A stretch of DNA of 64,000 nucleotides from Schistocephalus solidus (lineage: Eukaryota; Platyhelminthes; Cestoda; Diphyllobothriidea; Diphyllobothriidae): the NCBI GenBank assembly GCA_017591395.1, contig WEDG01007505.1, forward strand, positions 1 to 64,000. Direction: 5' to 3'. Numbering within the stretch: the stretch's first letter is position 1; every line of letters begins with the position of its first letter. A program made the position numbers and the translations under genes. Positions 32,430 through 42,479 of this stretch are shown in pieces. The notes beneath the pieces are model-generated. The model saw nothing but the letters and a program-made list of their open reading frames with translations. It was not told the origin of the DNA and searched no databases.

Positions 32430-33330
32430 AAAGTTAATTATCAGTTTGATGAGAGGGTTTAGGTGGAATGCGTGTTGAGTATCTACTACTGGGGCCATAT
32501 TTTGGCCAAGTGCAGTTTATATCTCCATAATTTTTCTGGTTTAATTGTCAAGTTTTTATTTCGAAAAACTGTACCATAGGTGAAAATCTTTGTGTGCTGT
32601 TGAGCGTCTGCATGAAAATTTTACGCAAATCGTGTCGCCTTCAAGTGTTGGTACCGCATATTTTAGCGACTACTGACTGATACAGCCGCAAAACCTTTAG
32701 GGGTGAGCTCTGGTCGCATAAAATATTTCATTCTCGTACTGGATCCGGCTTGACCGCATCGGATCCTTTGTAATCGAATACACCTTTAAGAATTTTTTGT
32801 TAACCTTTTATGAGATAGCACGTCTATTGTACGTCATCTCAGTCTGTATATGTGTGAATTTCTTCGATTTTGTCTTAGCCAGTCGTTTTGCCCTCACCCC
32901 TCCCTTCCTTAACCTATGTCACAGTAGGCTTCGACACCAGAAGAGTGCGGCTCTATTGGCGTTGTTTCTGGTGTGGGCTTAGATCAGGTACAGAACGTTC
33001 CTCTGCTTCCGTGCTACTATGACATCCCGAGCGACGGTTTCTTCCACTTCTCATCAGCATCATCCTCCATTTTCCTTGACTTGCGTACATTCTTGGTTTA
33101 TGATTATGTCATTGCTAGAATCTGATCGTCATCCAGTATGCAACCTGCGGTGTTTGAGTTATAGCCTCCCCTTCCGTAGCTCATCGCGTTTGGCACTGGG
33201 ACGCTATGCCAGCCGTAACTCCCGACGAGGACGTAGACCAGTGGTTGTGAAGATCGGTAACGAGGATACATCTGACTTCTTTCCTTCTGAAGCCAACATT
33301 TTGAATGTTCAAAAGACAATTTGGCGAGCA
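32430..33330. other. No recognised gene; possible PLE 3' flank
   Basis: Lies between the RT relic and the PLE cluster. The 33019-33348 frame has no domain. It may belong to the 3' UTR of the minus-strand PLE at 33375-34830. Confidence 0.35.
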
Positions 33331-33360
33331 TACGTTAGCTTTCGGTAAATTCTCATCAGG
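33331..33360 (-). ncRNA. Hammerhead-like core next to a PLE 3' end (decayed)
   Basis: On the minus strand CTGATGA (33359-33353) and GAAA (33343-33340) are intact and separated by nine bases, which pair poorly as stem II. It lies just downstream of the PLE open frame, where hammerheads are known in PLE terminal repeats. I regard it as a possible decayed ribozyme. Confidence 0.35.
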
Positions 33361-33374
33361 CCTTTACATTTATA

Positions 33375-34830
33375 TCACTGTGTCATTAAATCAAATATGC
33401 GGGTAAGTAGAACAAATTGTACGGTTGTCAGGGTGGGGGGTGGGGAGGGGGAAAAAACAAAATTGTGGTCCGTTTTCTGATCATGGTCAGAGGAATGGTG
33501 GCCGCCGGGACAGGTAATTATATGCGGGCGGCTAAATTGGTGTCTTTCGGCCACGGTAATTGCGTAATTAAATGTTGTTACACCTCCCCTTAGGGAAACC
33601 ATTCCTTCCGTTGATACGCCTCCTCCGAATGTCATTTTCGCCACTTTTGCTGCAACTGGCGTCTTGAGACATTTGTAATTGGCATCCAAATCGATATGCC
33701 TAGTAATGCATGCCTCGTCTGAGTGCATTGCCTCCATGAATTCGTGGAACTTTCTCGTTGGGCAGGCGCCAACGATAGGGGTATCCTCCCATACAAATAG
33801 GTGTCCCGTGTCCTGTAGCTGTTTTTCGACGAGCTCAGCTAAATGTTTTACATACGAGATGGTTCACCAGTTCGATGGTTTGTGTGTATGAGTGGTCGTA
33901 GCTCTGTAAATATCCTTTTCTTTGAACCGTTATTGCCGCATGCATCGACGAACAAAGTCAGGAACATATCTATTTAGGGAAACTAGTCTGAAAAGGTATT
34001 TCATTTCTGTTCGATATGTTTTTTCACCGGAACAATGAGTTTTCGTTGGATTTAGCAGATCGTCGATAGAGCTACGATTGTGAGATATAAGATGGTTACT
34101 CCCAAAATGTAAAACGATCTCTGAATACATACCTTTCCGATAAACTGAGGTATTAAGCGTTCCTTCTGTCTTCCTGTGTAGGAGGACATCTAAGAATGGA
34201 AGTTGTTCTTCAACATCTGTTTCGAAGACGAATTGAATTCCTGGGAATGTGGAGTTCAGGCTTTTGTATACTTCAAGTTGATCTCTTTTGACGATAACAA
34301 ATGCATCGTCTACGTAGCGCAGCCACAATTTCCGGTTAACTGTAGGGAGAGCTCTAGCTTCTATGTTCTGCATCACAGCCTCCGCCAAAAGCCGGATATT
34401 GACGATCCGATAGGGGCACCTTTTAATTGTTAACATTATTTCTCCGTAAAGGAAAATTGTGTTTGTAGGCAGAGATCGAGAAAATTCAAGTAGGACGTCC
34501 GCAGGTATGTCGGTAGAGTAGGCTACAGGAATTCCGCAGTATATGTCTTCGTTAATTCTAGAGGAATGGACGTGAATAAAACATACCGTCAAATAACGCC
34601 ATTATTTCGTCATTTTTGATTTTAAAGTGTTCTATCTTCTCTAGGAATTGTGGCGAGTCTTGAATATGGATTTCGGGGTTCTTTGTAAGTCGGTAGAGTT
34701 GGTGACGTAGCCACTTCGATTTTTTGTAGTTTAAAGCACTGATTAGGAGACTATTGGTCACAGCGGAATTCCACTTTTGTGAACTTTAGGAAGTCCTTAT
34801 ATTTTGGCAATCGTTGGCTCATCCTGCTTT
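33375..34830 (-). pseudogene. PLE copy 1: RT joined to the C-terminal tail, GIY-YIG core deleted
   Basis: Penelope-like RT on the minus strand. The upstream frame (34761-34558) has SKWLRHQLYRL, IEHFKIKNDEIMALFD and a degraded LFTSIP. The main RT frame (34592-33930) has a VNIRLLAEAVMQNIE segment, LWLRYVDDAFVIV with both catalytic Asp, and QLPFLDVLLHRK. After its stop, the reading picks up about 190 bp later at DTGHLFVWEDTPIV and HIDLDANYKCLK, which is the segment after the GIY-YIG core in PLEs. The VVY...C...C...YVGETGR core itself is missing, as if deleted cleanly. Confidence 0.82.
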
Positions 34831-34970
34831 ATTGATTTCGCTAGAACTCCAGAAATTAATTTTCTTTCTGTGAGACGTTTCAGTACTTTCTCGATATATG
34901 CGTTCTGTGACTTTATGTGGTCGCTAGTGAGGGGCGCGTAAGTTATATGTTAACATTGATGTCATCATCT

Positions 34971-35471
34971 CTATGTTTTCCGCCGGAGGTCTTGCTGGTT
35001 CGTGTTCTCCACGGTTATCCCATCGAATGTGTTGGTGTGTTGCATAGGTTCACTCTGGCATGTGTTCTGGCTCGTTATGCGCTTGCTCGCGACCGTGAAC
35101 AGTTTGACTTCTTGCCTGCGATTCTGTTGATTAAGTCGCACTCGTAAGGCCTGGTAGGCCGCCGGGAGAATCGTACAGCGGTTAATGGAAGAAGGTATGG
35201 TGTGCCAGGCTTCGAGCGTTTCTCTGGCTGTTTGGTCGATACCTCGGCCTAGGATTTCGGCGTCATGGAAAGAAAAGGTGTGTCCAGAGACCACACAGTG
35301 TTCCACCGACAACGAGAGCTGATCCATCCTTTTTACGGCCCTTAGGTGCTTACTCATTCGGGTCTGTAGTCGCTTACCGGTCTCTGCGACATAGTTCGCC
35401 TCACAGGAACCGCACTGAACACGATAGACGACGTTCGCCGTTTCGCCGCGTGAAATCAGACTCCGATACAA
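34971..35471 (-). pseudogene. PLE copy 2': inverted partial copy, GIY-YIG end only
   Basis: A 166-codon open frame on the minus strand: RGETANVVYRVQCGSCEANY, VAETGKRLQTRMSKH, QLSLSVEHCVVSGHTFSFHD, ILGRGIDQTARETLEAWHTI and PSSINRCTILP. This is a GIY-YIG nuclease domain (GIY as VVY, YIG as YVA, Arg and Glu context kept) with the usual His-x-F-x-F follow-up motif. It is an almost exact inverted copy of the 3' part of the PLE on the plus strand at 35537-36767 and stands head to head with it. Confidence 0.85.
35118..35453. repeat. Inverted-repeat arm of PLE copy 2 (partner 36393-36730)
   Basis: Positions 35118-35453 are the reverse complement of 36393-36730 over about 335 bp with very few differences. 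The arms start at TCACGCGG and end in the shared CAGAATCGCA. The near-identity implies a recent event or gene conversion. Beyond CAGAATCGCA the sequences diverge. Confidence 0.88.
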
Positions 35472-35536
35472 CAGTCCGTTCAGCCGCCCATTTCTTGGGA
35501 AGACTCCGTGGTTAACACCTTAAGGCAGACGAAGTC

Positions 35537-36767
35537 ATGGTATCATTTGATGCTACCTCACTTTTCACTTCAATTCCTCAGAGCCTTGCAATTGAAACTG
35601 TCGGTGACTTGCTTGAGAACCGTTATGACGAGGTAATCAATAAGCCTAAACGGGCGCACCTCATCCAGCTGTTCACTTTCTGCCTCAAAACCTACTTCAC
35701 CTTTGAGGGAACGGTTTACGAACAGATTAAAGGGACTCCGAGGGGTTCACCGCTGTCTGGTTTCATTGCTGAGGCGGTCCTTCAAAAGTTAGAGACACGT
35801 GTGTTCACGAATCACAGACCAATATTTATGGTGCGGTATGTGGACGATACTTTCGTCGTTCTCAAATGCGAAATGGTCGCCGAATTTCACGCACTCCTGA
35901 ACTCCATCTATCCGGACATTCAGTTCACAATGGAGGCTGTCAAACAGTCAAATGGCGTTCTTAGACGTCCTAGTCCACCGTAAGACCGACGGCAGTCTAA
36001 GGACAACGGTATATAGAAAGGCCACCAACACACGTCAAGTCCTCAGTTACCAAAGTAACCACCCATTGTGCCACAAACGTAGCTGCGTACGGACGCTTTA
36101 CAAAAGGGCGGAAACTCATTGTAGCGAGAAAGGCGACAAAGCAGCCGAGCTCCACTATCTTCAACGAATGTTCACCTCCAACGGTTATCCTCGTAGCTTC
36201 ATAGAACGCAGCAGACAACCGAGGCAAGTTATAAGACCAGTGATAGAACCACTGAAAGTGTTGTGGGCAATGCCATATATCGAGAACTTATCTGAAGCTG
36301 TTGCGCGTCTCTTACAACCATTGGGGATCGGCGTCGCCCACAAACCTGGAGCGACAATAAGACGTCTGGTAATGAGACCCAAGGCCTCCCTGTCACGCGG
36401 TGAAACGGCGAACGTCGTCTATCGTGTTCAGTGCGGTTCCTGTGAGGCGAACTATGTCGCAGAGACCGGTAAGCGACTACAGACCCGCATGAGTAAGCAC
36501 CTAAGGGCCGTAAAAAGGATGGATCAGCTCTCGTTGTCGGTGGAACACTGTGTGGTCTCTGGACACACCTTTTCTTTCCATGACGCCGAAATCCTAGGCC
36601 GAGGTATCGACCAAACAGCCAGAGAAACGCTCGAAGCCTGGCACACCATACCTTCTTCCATTAACCGCTGTACGATTCTCCCTGGCGGCCTACCAGGCCT
36701 TACGAGTGCGACTCAATCAACAGAATCGCACGACATGGAGTCAGATGATTCGGAGATGACTTTTTAG
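35537..36767 (+). pseudogene. PLE copy 2: RT plus GIY-YIG endonuclease, one frameshift
   Basis: Best-preserved PLE here. Frame 35537-35983 begins inside the RT at VSFDATSLFTSIP (motif A), then FCLKTYFTFEGTVYEQIKGT, PRGSPLSG (motif B) and YVDDTFVV (35837-35860, motif C intact). A single frameshift at about 35950 moves to frame 35952-36767 with MAFLDVLVHRKTDGSL, the VLWAMPYIENLSEAV linker, and the GIY-YIG domain (VVYRVQCGSC, YVAETGKRLQTRM, SGHTFSFHD, LEAWHTIPSSINRC). The Gly of the usual YVGET is Ala, also in the inverted partner. The N-terminal part upstream of motif A is missing, cut where the inverted copy begins. Confidence 0.88.
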
Positions 36768-36823
36768 GGTCAGACCCGAAAGTTCAATGAACATTTGGGT
36801 CGAAGACAATCAACCACTGTGTC
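36725..36823 (+). repeat. PLE copy 2 3' end, inverted partner at 38569-38665
   Basis: The 98 bases from GACATGGAGTCAGATgATTC to GACAATCAACCACTGTG recur in reverse complement at 38569-38665 with only a few differences. The stop of the PLE frame (36765-36767) lies within it. The segment therefore marks the end of the PLE 3' region. Confidence 0.8.
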
Positions 36824-36949
36824 ACGCAGCAGCAGAAACATCGGTGAACCGCGTGTCTGGGTTTTAAGCTAGTATCTATGTCGGAAGTACGGTATAACAT
36901 CTGTGCCATATAAGATTCATACTACTTGTAGTACTACTTTTTGTTGAAT

Positions 36950-37695
36950 GGGCAATGCACCAACAATCTGACAATTCCAATTTTACGTCAAATTCTGCCA
37001 ACCCTCCTTCTGACTCCCCCACCCTCACTCCTGGCATCAATTCCATTACTCCCACCATCATAGAGACCACATCCATCTACTCATCGCCTGTTACCCCCCA
37101 CCACCGCAACCACCACCGCCTTCACCTTCACTACCACCACCACCATCAGCGATAAGGAATCTCTCCGAAGCTGTACTCAATGCGACCGCACATTCACCTC
37201 ACGCATCGGCCTTGTCGGTCACATGCGAATACATCGTACAGAGACCGGTTAGCCAGTGCCTGGAACATCATCAAACAGCAGAGATCGTCGTCTCCACTGC
37301 CCTCACTGTCCTCGCGCATTCACTCATCGCATGGGCCTATTCGGTCACATGCGCATCCAAGACAGCGGAATTCACCACAATGCCGACAACACCGATACAC
37401 CATGCACATCCTCCGTTCCTGCCATTCTTAGCGCCCCTGCCACCCCCACTACCATGAATGACATCCCCCCAGCCTCTACCGATTTATCCTGCCCACACTG
37501 CGCCCGCAACTTCAACTAACGCATTGGCCTGGTCGGTCACCTGCGAATCCATCGCACAGAGGCTGGTGAACCAGTGCCTGGGGCTCCGACATACAGTCGA
37601 CGTGCACGCCTTCACTGCCCTCACTGCTCCCGCACATATACACACCGCATGAGCCTATTAGGACACATGCGCCTTCACGACAACCTCCGGTAAAC
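36950..37695 (+). pseudogene. LINE A second copy, 5'-truncated to the zinc-finger block
   Basis: Same sequence as 16147-16877 with small differences, including the rare string GIHHNADNTDTPCT. Modules CTQCDRTF, CPHCPRAF, CPHCARNF and CPHCSRTY are present. Stops have arisen after the second finger (TAG near 37249) and after NFN (TAA at about 37517). It begins abruptly near 36950, consistent with 5' truncation during target-primed reverse transcription, and continues into R1. Confidence 0.85.
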
Positions 37696-37699
37696 CACC

Positions 37700-38563
37700 G
37701 CAGGCTAAGCTACATCAGCGCACACTACCTACACCAATGCATCGACAATACCCTCACAGTCACCATTTACCAGAGTATATCACGGTTTCCTAGAAACCAT
37801 GGCTGGGAAATCTGCCAATCTGACGCTTCCACCAGACCACGCCGTTGGCTCAGTGTATGTGCTGTGTGTGTCGAGTGGCTGACCAGTGGACTGGGAGTCA
37901 GACGGCGATGGCTGCTCCATATCCCCTGAGTTAGTGAATACTGGTGTGTGCGTTATGGGGTTAGGTCGTGCTGTGGCGCGCCAAGACGGGTACGATGATC
38001 CGTCAGCCAATGCGCCCACTCCCACATCAGGCAACTGACCGGCGCGGACAGTGGTCTAATTGTGGGGGTGGGGGAGAGAGTGAGGTCGAGAGCTCAGCGT
38101 ATTTTCCTCACTATAAACAATCTGGCGCGCTTGAAACTATCACGGTGCGCTAAAAGCCGTGGCTTGGAAGGTTGCCAACTGACGGGATAACTCGGACCGC
38201 ATGGTCAGCCCAATGTGTGTTTTGTGTGGAGTGGCTGACTGGCGGACTGAGAGTCAGGTTGCAAGGGTTCCTTCTTACTGTGGCCTTTATGGCACTCCCA
38301 CTCCGTGGGATCCGAGCCAGGTGTGATGGCACGCCCAGGGGCGGCTTCGGCAGCGCCAGACACCTGCGCCCTTTCCCATCTCCGGTCTTCTTGACTCTGT
38401 CTTGACACCGGGCTTAGGTGGGGGAGGAGGAGAGAATGCAGTAGCTGCAGCGCAAGGCTACTATCACTTAAAACTAATTCACGCGCAAGTCATCGTCCCT
38501 GCACCATCTGGTGTGGAGCATACGGTGGACCTCGTCGAAGTCGACGGTCGAACTGCCACGTGG
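37700..38563 (+). repeat. R1 repeat following LINE A copy 2
   Basis: Colinear with 16880-18134 but with only one of the two tandem head units. Blocks ATATCACGGTTTCCTAGAAACC, CAATCTGGCGCGCTTGAAAC, GATCCGAGCCAGGTGTG and the GGTCGAACTGCC end are all present. Having the same junction in two places ties R1 to the LINE 3' UTR. Confidence 0.82.
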
Positions 38564-38568
38564 TTATT

Positions 38569-38665
38569 CCACAGTGGTTGATTGTCATCGACCCAAATGT
38601 TCATTGAAATTTCGGGTCTGACCCTAAAAAGTCATCTCCGAATTATCTGACTCCATGTCATGCAC
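38569..38665 (-). repeat. Inverted copy of the PLE copy 2 3' end
   Basis: Reverse complement of 36725-36823. With its partner it brackets the LINE A/R1 insert (36950-38563). Confidence 0.8.
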
Positions 38666-38710
38666 TCAATAATTTCAGAAATTATTTCCTTGAAGAACCT
38701 CTCCTCTTTT

Positions 38711-38712
<2 letters not shown>

Positions 38713-38776
<64 letters not shown>
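38713..38776. repeat. (TA)n microsatellite, 64 bp
   Basis: Uninterrupted AT dinucleotides from 38713 to 38776. It lies exactly between the inverted PLE 3' end and the 3' end of PLE copy 3. Confidence 0.97.
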
Positions 38777-38778
<2 letters not shown>

Positions 38779-38779
38779 G

Positions 38780-40075
38780 TATACGCCAAAATGCTGACCC
38801 CAGATGTTAAGATGGAATCAAAAGTAAAGCAATCTCTGGGGAGAATGGTTTACTCACCATCTGACGTTCGACACTCGTTCTTGAGCGTATGATTGGGAAT
38901 AGGGAAAATGGGAAATACATAGTTTAAATAGGTTCTTTGTTACCCACTGCTGATAGGTCAACCAGACTCTGTTCTCATTGGTCCTCTCTTGTCTAAATGG
39001 TGTCTGACGGCTTCGTATGGTGCTCATAGATCGATCCTGCGGTTGCTCGAGTTGGCACCCGATTGCCAGGCCCCGATTATCTCCCTCACCATTTTCGACC
39101 GATTACTTGTGCACTTTATAAGCTACAGTGATGATTATTTTCGAGGCTATGTATTGTGAAATGTGATCATACATCTTTTCGCTTTGCGGCTAGTGTGGGC
39201 TCATGCATGCGCGATCTTAGTCGTTTGTCGGTCATACCGCAGTAATGGGCTAGGCATTCTAGACAGTTGACACGGTAAACAACTCCTGACGTGTCCTCAG
39301 GCGGTAGCCACCCCTTGGACTGCATCAGCAAACGCCGGATCGATGCCTCTGGCCTGTGAACTACGTTGAGGGGCCTCAGCATGCGTTCAGTGGCCTCTGA
39401 GACATCACTCACGTAAGTTAGGGCACGGAGGATTTCGGACTTTTGTGTATGTTCACCGTTGGTCTTCGTGTGCCTTCGATACAAGCATTTGTTTGTGAAG
39501 CTCCACGGGTATCCAATTGAGAGGAAGATTTTCCACAGCAGCTTTCGCTCTCGTAGCTTCTCGGCCCGTGTGTTGCTGCGTAGAGCGCCCGGGCGCAATT
39601 GCGTTTACGCGACGGAGAGTAGTAGCTGCTATATTGAAGGATTTTATCCGTGTTTATCGCTTTTCGAAAGATGCCGGTGTATAGGGTTCCATCTTCCTGC
39701 CTCAACACCTCATCGAGGAAAGGGATTTCGCCGTCCTTTTCTTCCTCCATTGAAAATTGAATTTCTGGGAAAATTGAATTCAACTTATTTTTAAAGGCCT
39801 CTTTCGCATCTCGACGTAGGGTAACAAAAGTACCGCCCACGTAACGTGTCCACAATTTTGGTTTGAAGGACAGAAAGACTTTCACTTATAGTGCCTGCAG
39901 GGCCGCCTCTATGAGATAGCCGGACATCGGGGAGCCCATCGGGGTTACCTGGACTTGCTCGTAAACCTGAATACGAAGTACGTGGTTAAGCCGTAGTCCA
40001 GTAACTCCATCGCGTGCTTCCTTTGGAAAGGCTTTCCTTCTTCATCTTACTTATGGGCAGCCACTTGTTTGCTAC
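38780..40075 (-). pseudogene. PLE copy 3: degraded RT and GIY-YIG
   Basis: Minus strand from about 40070. A VYEQVQVTPMGSPMSGYLIE segment (39985-39920) is motif B. LWTRYVGGTFVTL (about 39850) is motif C with both catalytic Asp replaced (YVGG). Then come IPFLDEVLRQEDGTLYT, a frame change, SDVSEATERMLRPL (about 39410), a GVVYRVNCLECLAHYCGMTD GIY-YIG core (about 39275) and RLRSRMHE. The last part (39165-39000) is frame-shifted. A decayed GAAACGT-type box lies at 38855-38875, and the copy ends against the (TA)n tract. Confidence 0.8.
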
Positions 40076-40089
40076 TGTATGTTACACAG

Positions 40090-40440
40090 TCAGCTTATTC
40101 TCGTGAATGCATGATCCGAGTATGCATTCAATCTGAACAGTTTAGGCACTAAACCTGATTGCTCACTTAGACTTACTTGGTCGTTAGTTTTCATGACGTT
40201 TGAGAGCATAGTAACTTTGGGTCTCTGTGCAATTATGAAAATTAATTCCGCAGCGATTCTCTCGGTCGCCTCTGACACGTGCTTGATGTATGGCAGAGCA
40301 GGCCATACCACCAGTGGCATTTCGGGCGGGATCCTTCAGACGAACACATAGCAATCGGCTCATAAGCGCATTTCGATATCCTTTCTGCACATTTTTGCGG
40401 AACTTTAGGGCCTCATGTAGTTTTTCCTTTGATTTGGTGT
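40090..40440 (-). pseudogene. PLE copy 4: linker fragment
   Basis: On the minus strand LPYIKHVSEATERIAAEL, IAQRPKVTMLSNVMK and NDQVSLSEQSGLV match the RT-to-GIY-YIG linker of PLEs (PYIxxVSEATERI, AHRPxxTxRxxxMxxKD). It stops just before the GIY-YIG core, where PLE copy 3 begins, so copy 3 may have inserted into copy 4. Confidence 0.7.
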
Positions 40441-40489
40441 GGTGAGCCTGGACCCGATTAAGGTGTACTCTCCCAGCGATTTCTTTGTG

Positions 40490-40943
40490 CAAAGTGGTGT
40501 ACTAAGTGCCGTGGCTTGGAAGGCTGCCCAACTGAAATTATATCACAGGAAGTCCAGTGGGTTTTGTGCAAAGTGGCCGAGTTGCGGTTTGAGATTCAGG
40601 CCGCAAGGCCTCCTTAACGATGTGAGATGTGAGCCGCTCATTTCCCTTTTGTGAGAGATCTTGGTGCTTCTGTTTGGAGGTTCATGTCCGTGGCAGTCAT
40701 CATCAACTGCGCCCATTCCCGCACGAGTCCACTGACCGGCTCCCACAGGGGCTGGGATCTTCTAATGTGAACGAGGTCGACGGCTCAGCGCATTTCCTCG
40801 CTGTAAACAATCTGACGCGCTTAAAGCCAAAACAATGGCTTAAGGCCGTGGCGTGGAATGTTGCCAACTGACGGGATAAATTTGAACCTCGCGGTCAGCC
40901 TAGTGTTTGTTTGCGTGGAGTGGCTGACCAGCGGAAGCCAACA
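40490..40943 (+). repeat. R1 repeat, next to the Gypsy element
   Basis: Two diverged R1 head units: GCCGTGGCTTGGAAGGCTGCC at about 40509, and CAATCTGACGCGCTTAAAGCC with TTGCCAACTGACGGGATAAA at about 40808-40880. It ends in GTGGAGTGGCTGACCAGCGG right at the start of the Gypsy coding sequence. Confidence 0.75.
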
Positions 40944-41689
40944 ACATATCTTCTCGGACGGAACTGGATAAATTGCATGCCTTGTGTACTATCCTATGTA
41001 CATCGGATTGGTGTTCACCCGGCTCTAGATTCCCACTTAATAAATCATAAGGAATTGTTTTATGACAATTCTACTACACACTACCGTGGTCCATCTGTGA
41101 AATTCAAATTTCAATCAGAATTCCGGCCCGAGTTCTGCAAAGCTCGGTCAGTCCCCTATGCATTCGCACCGAAGATCGAAGGGGGATTGGATCGCTTTCA
41201 GAAAGTGGACATTATCGAGCCCATTCAGCATTCGGAATGGGTGGCCCCAATAGTCCCTGATATTAAACCTTATGGTACCGTGCCTATCTGTGGTAACTAC
41301 AAGCTGACGACCAACTCAGCAATTAAACTGAATCCTTATCCTCTCCCACGGATCGAGTATCTGTACGTATCTCTCTCGGGGGGCCAACACTTCACAACTT
41401 TGGACCTGAAACATGCTTACAACCAAGTCGTCCTAGATCCCGAATCCCGAGATGCCGCCGCCATCAATACGCACCGGTGTTTATTTTGATGCAAACGACT
41501 CTCATTTGGAGTAAGTTCTGCTCCCGGATTATTTCATGCTTGATTGGTAGCCTCGTCAAGGACATACCTCGCGTTTGCGTATATTTGGATGATATATTAG
41601 TTACATATCCATCTGAAAATGTTCACCTAGAGATTAAACCTAGTTATGCACGTTCAGAATACGCATGTTCCAAAATCAGGAAAGATTAG
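40944..41689 (+). pseudogene. Gypsy reverse transcriptase
   Basis: Contains VPYAFAPKIEGGLDRF, IIEPIQHSEWVAPIVP, GTVPICGNYKLTTN, YPLPRIEYLY, GGQHFTTLDLKHAYNQVVLD (motif A Asp) and NTHRCLF. After a frame change at about 41480 come KDIPRVCVYLDDILVTYPSE with the catalytic YLDD at 41582-41593 and VHLEIK. RT synthesises the cDNA of LTR retrotransposons. Both active-site Asp of YLDD are kept despite the frame break. Confidence 0.87.
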
Positions 41690-41929
41690 TGCACTTTCCT
41701 TGCAGACTCGGTGAAATACTTCGAATTTAAGGTTGAAAAAACTGGTGTCCACCCGCTCGAACATAAGGTCAAAGCCTCAACCCAACAGTATTAGTTAGCT
41801 GCGTTCATTCCTTGAGTTGGCTACCCACTTTAGTTGATTTAGGAACCAATCAGCTACAATTCTGAATCCCCTTTATCGATTACTCGAAAAGAATCGTTGC
41901 TAGAACTGGTTAGAAGTCAAACAAATTGA

Positions 41930-42322
41930 TTTTGAACGCTCAAATTCAGCCCTTACCTCCTCTTCTCTCCTGATGCAGTACGACCCAATGCGGCGTGGGT
42001 TCGGTTCTCATGCACCAAATGCCTGCTGGGGCCGAGATGCCGATTGCCTTTGCATCAAGAACCAGACCCTGGGCGGAAAACAGCTATTCGCAGCTAGATA
42101 CAGAGGCCTTGGCAATAATGTTTGGCCTGCAACGCTTCCACTTGTATCTTTTTTGCCGACTCTTCGAGATTCATACTGACCATAAACCCCTCGCCGAGAA
42201 TGCAACCATGCGCACTCACTCTTTCCGCCTACCCATATGCAATGAAATATGTTACGGATGGTGCAAACATAGTGGCTGACGCCAGTAATAGACTTCCCAT
42301 TGTCGACGATGGTGTTAACTGA
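41930..42322 (+). pseudogene. Gypsy RNase H
   Basis: MPIAFASRTRPWAENSYSQL, DTEALAIMFGLQRFHLYLF and EIHTDHKPL lie in frame 41995-42279. After a shift at about 42200, ALTLSAYPYAMKYVTDGANI and VADASNRLPI follow in frame 42122-42322. These are the standard Gypsy RNase H and C-terminal segments. The region just before (41690-41930) still shows pieces of the RT connection in mixed frames. Confidence 0.82.
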
Positions 42323-42479
42323 GCACCTGCTTTTGAGACTGAATCTTTTATAGAAGTTAGTCACTAAGCCCGTAACCTGTAAACGAATTAGACAGTGGAC
42401 ATCGAGAGATTCTCTCTTAAGTCGGGCTGGCCGTCCTCTGCCTCCCCTGAATTTCAGCCATTCTGTAGCCGTCAGAAAG

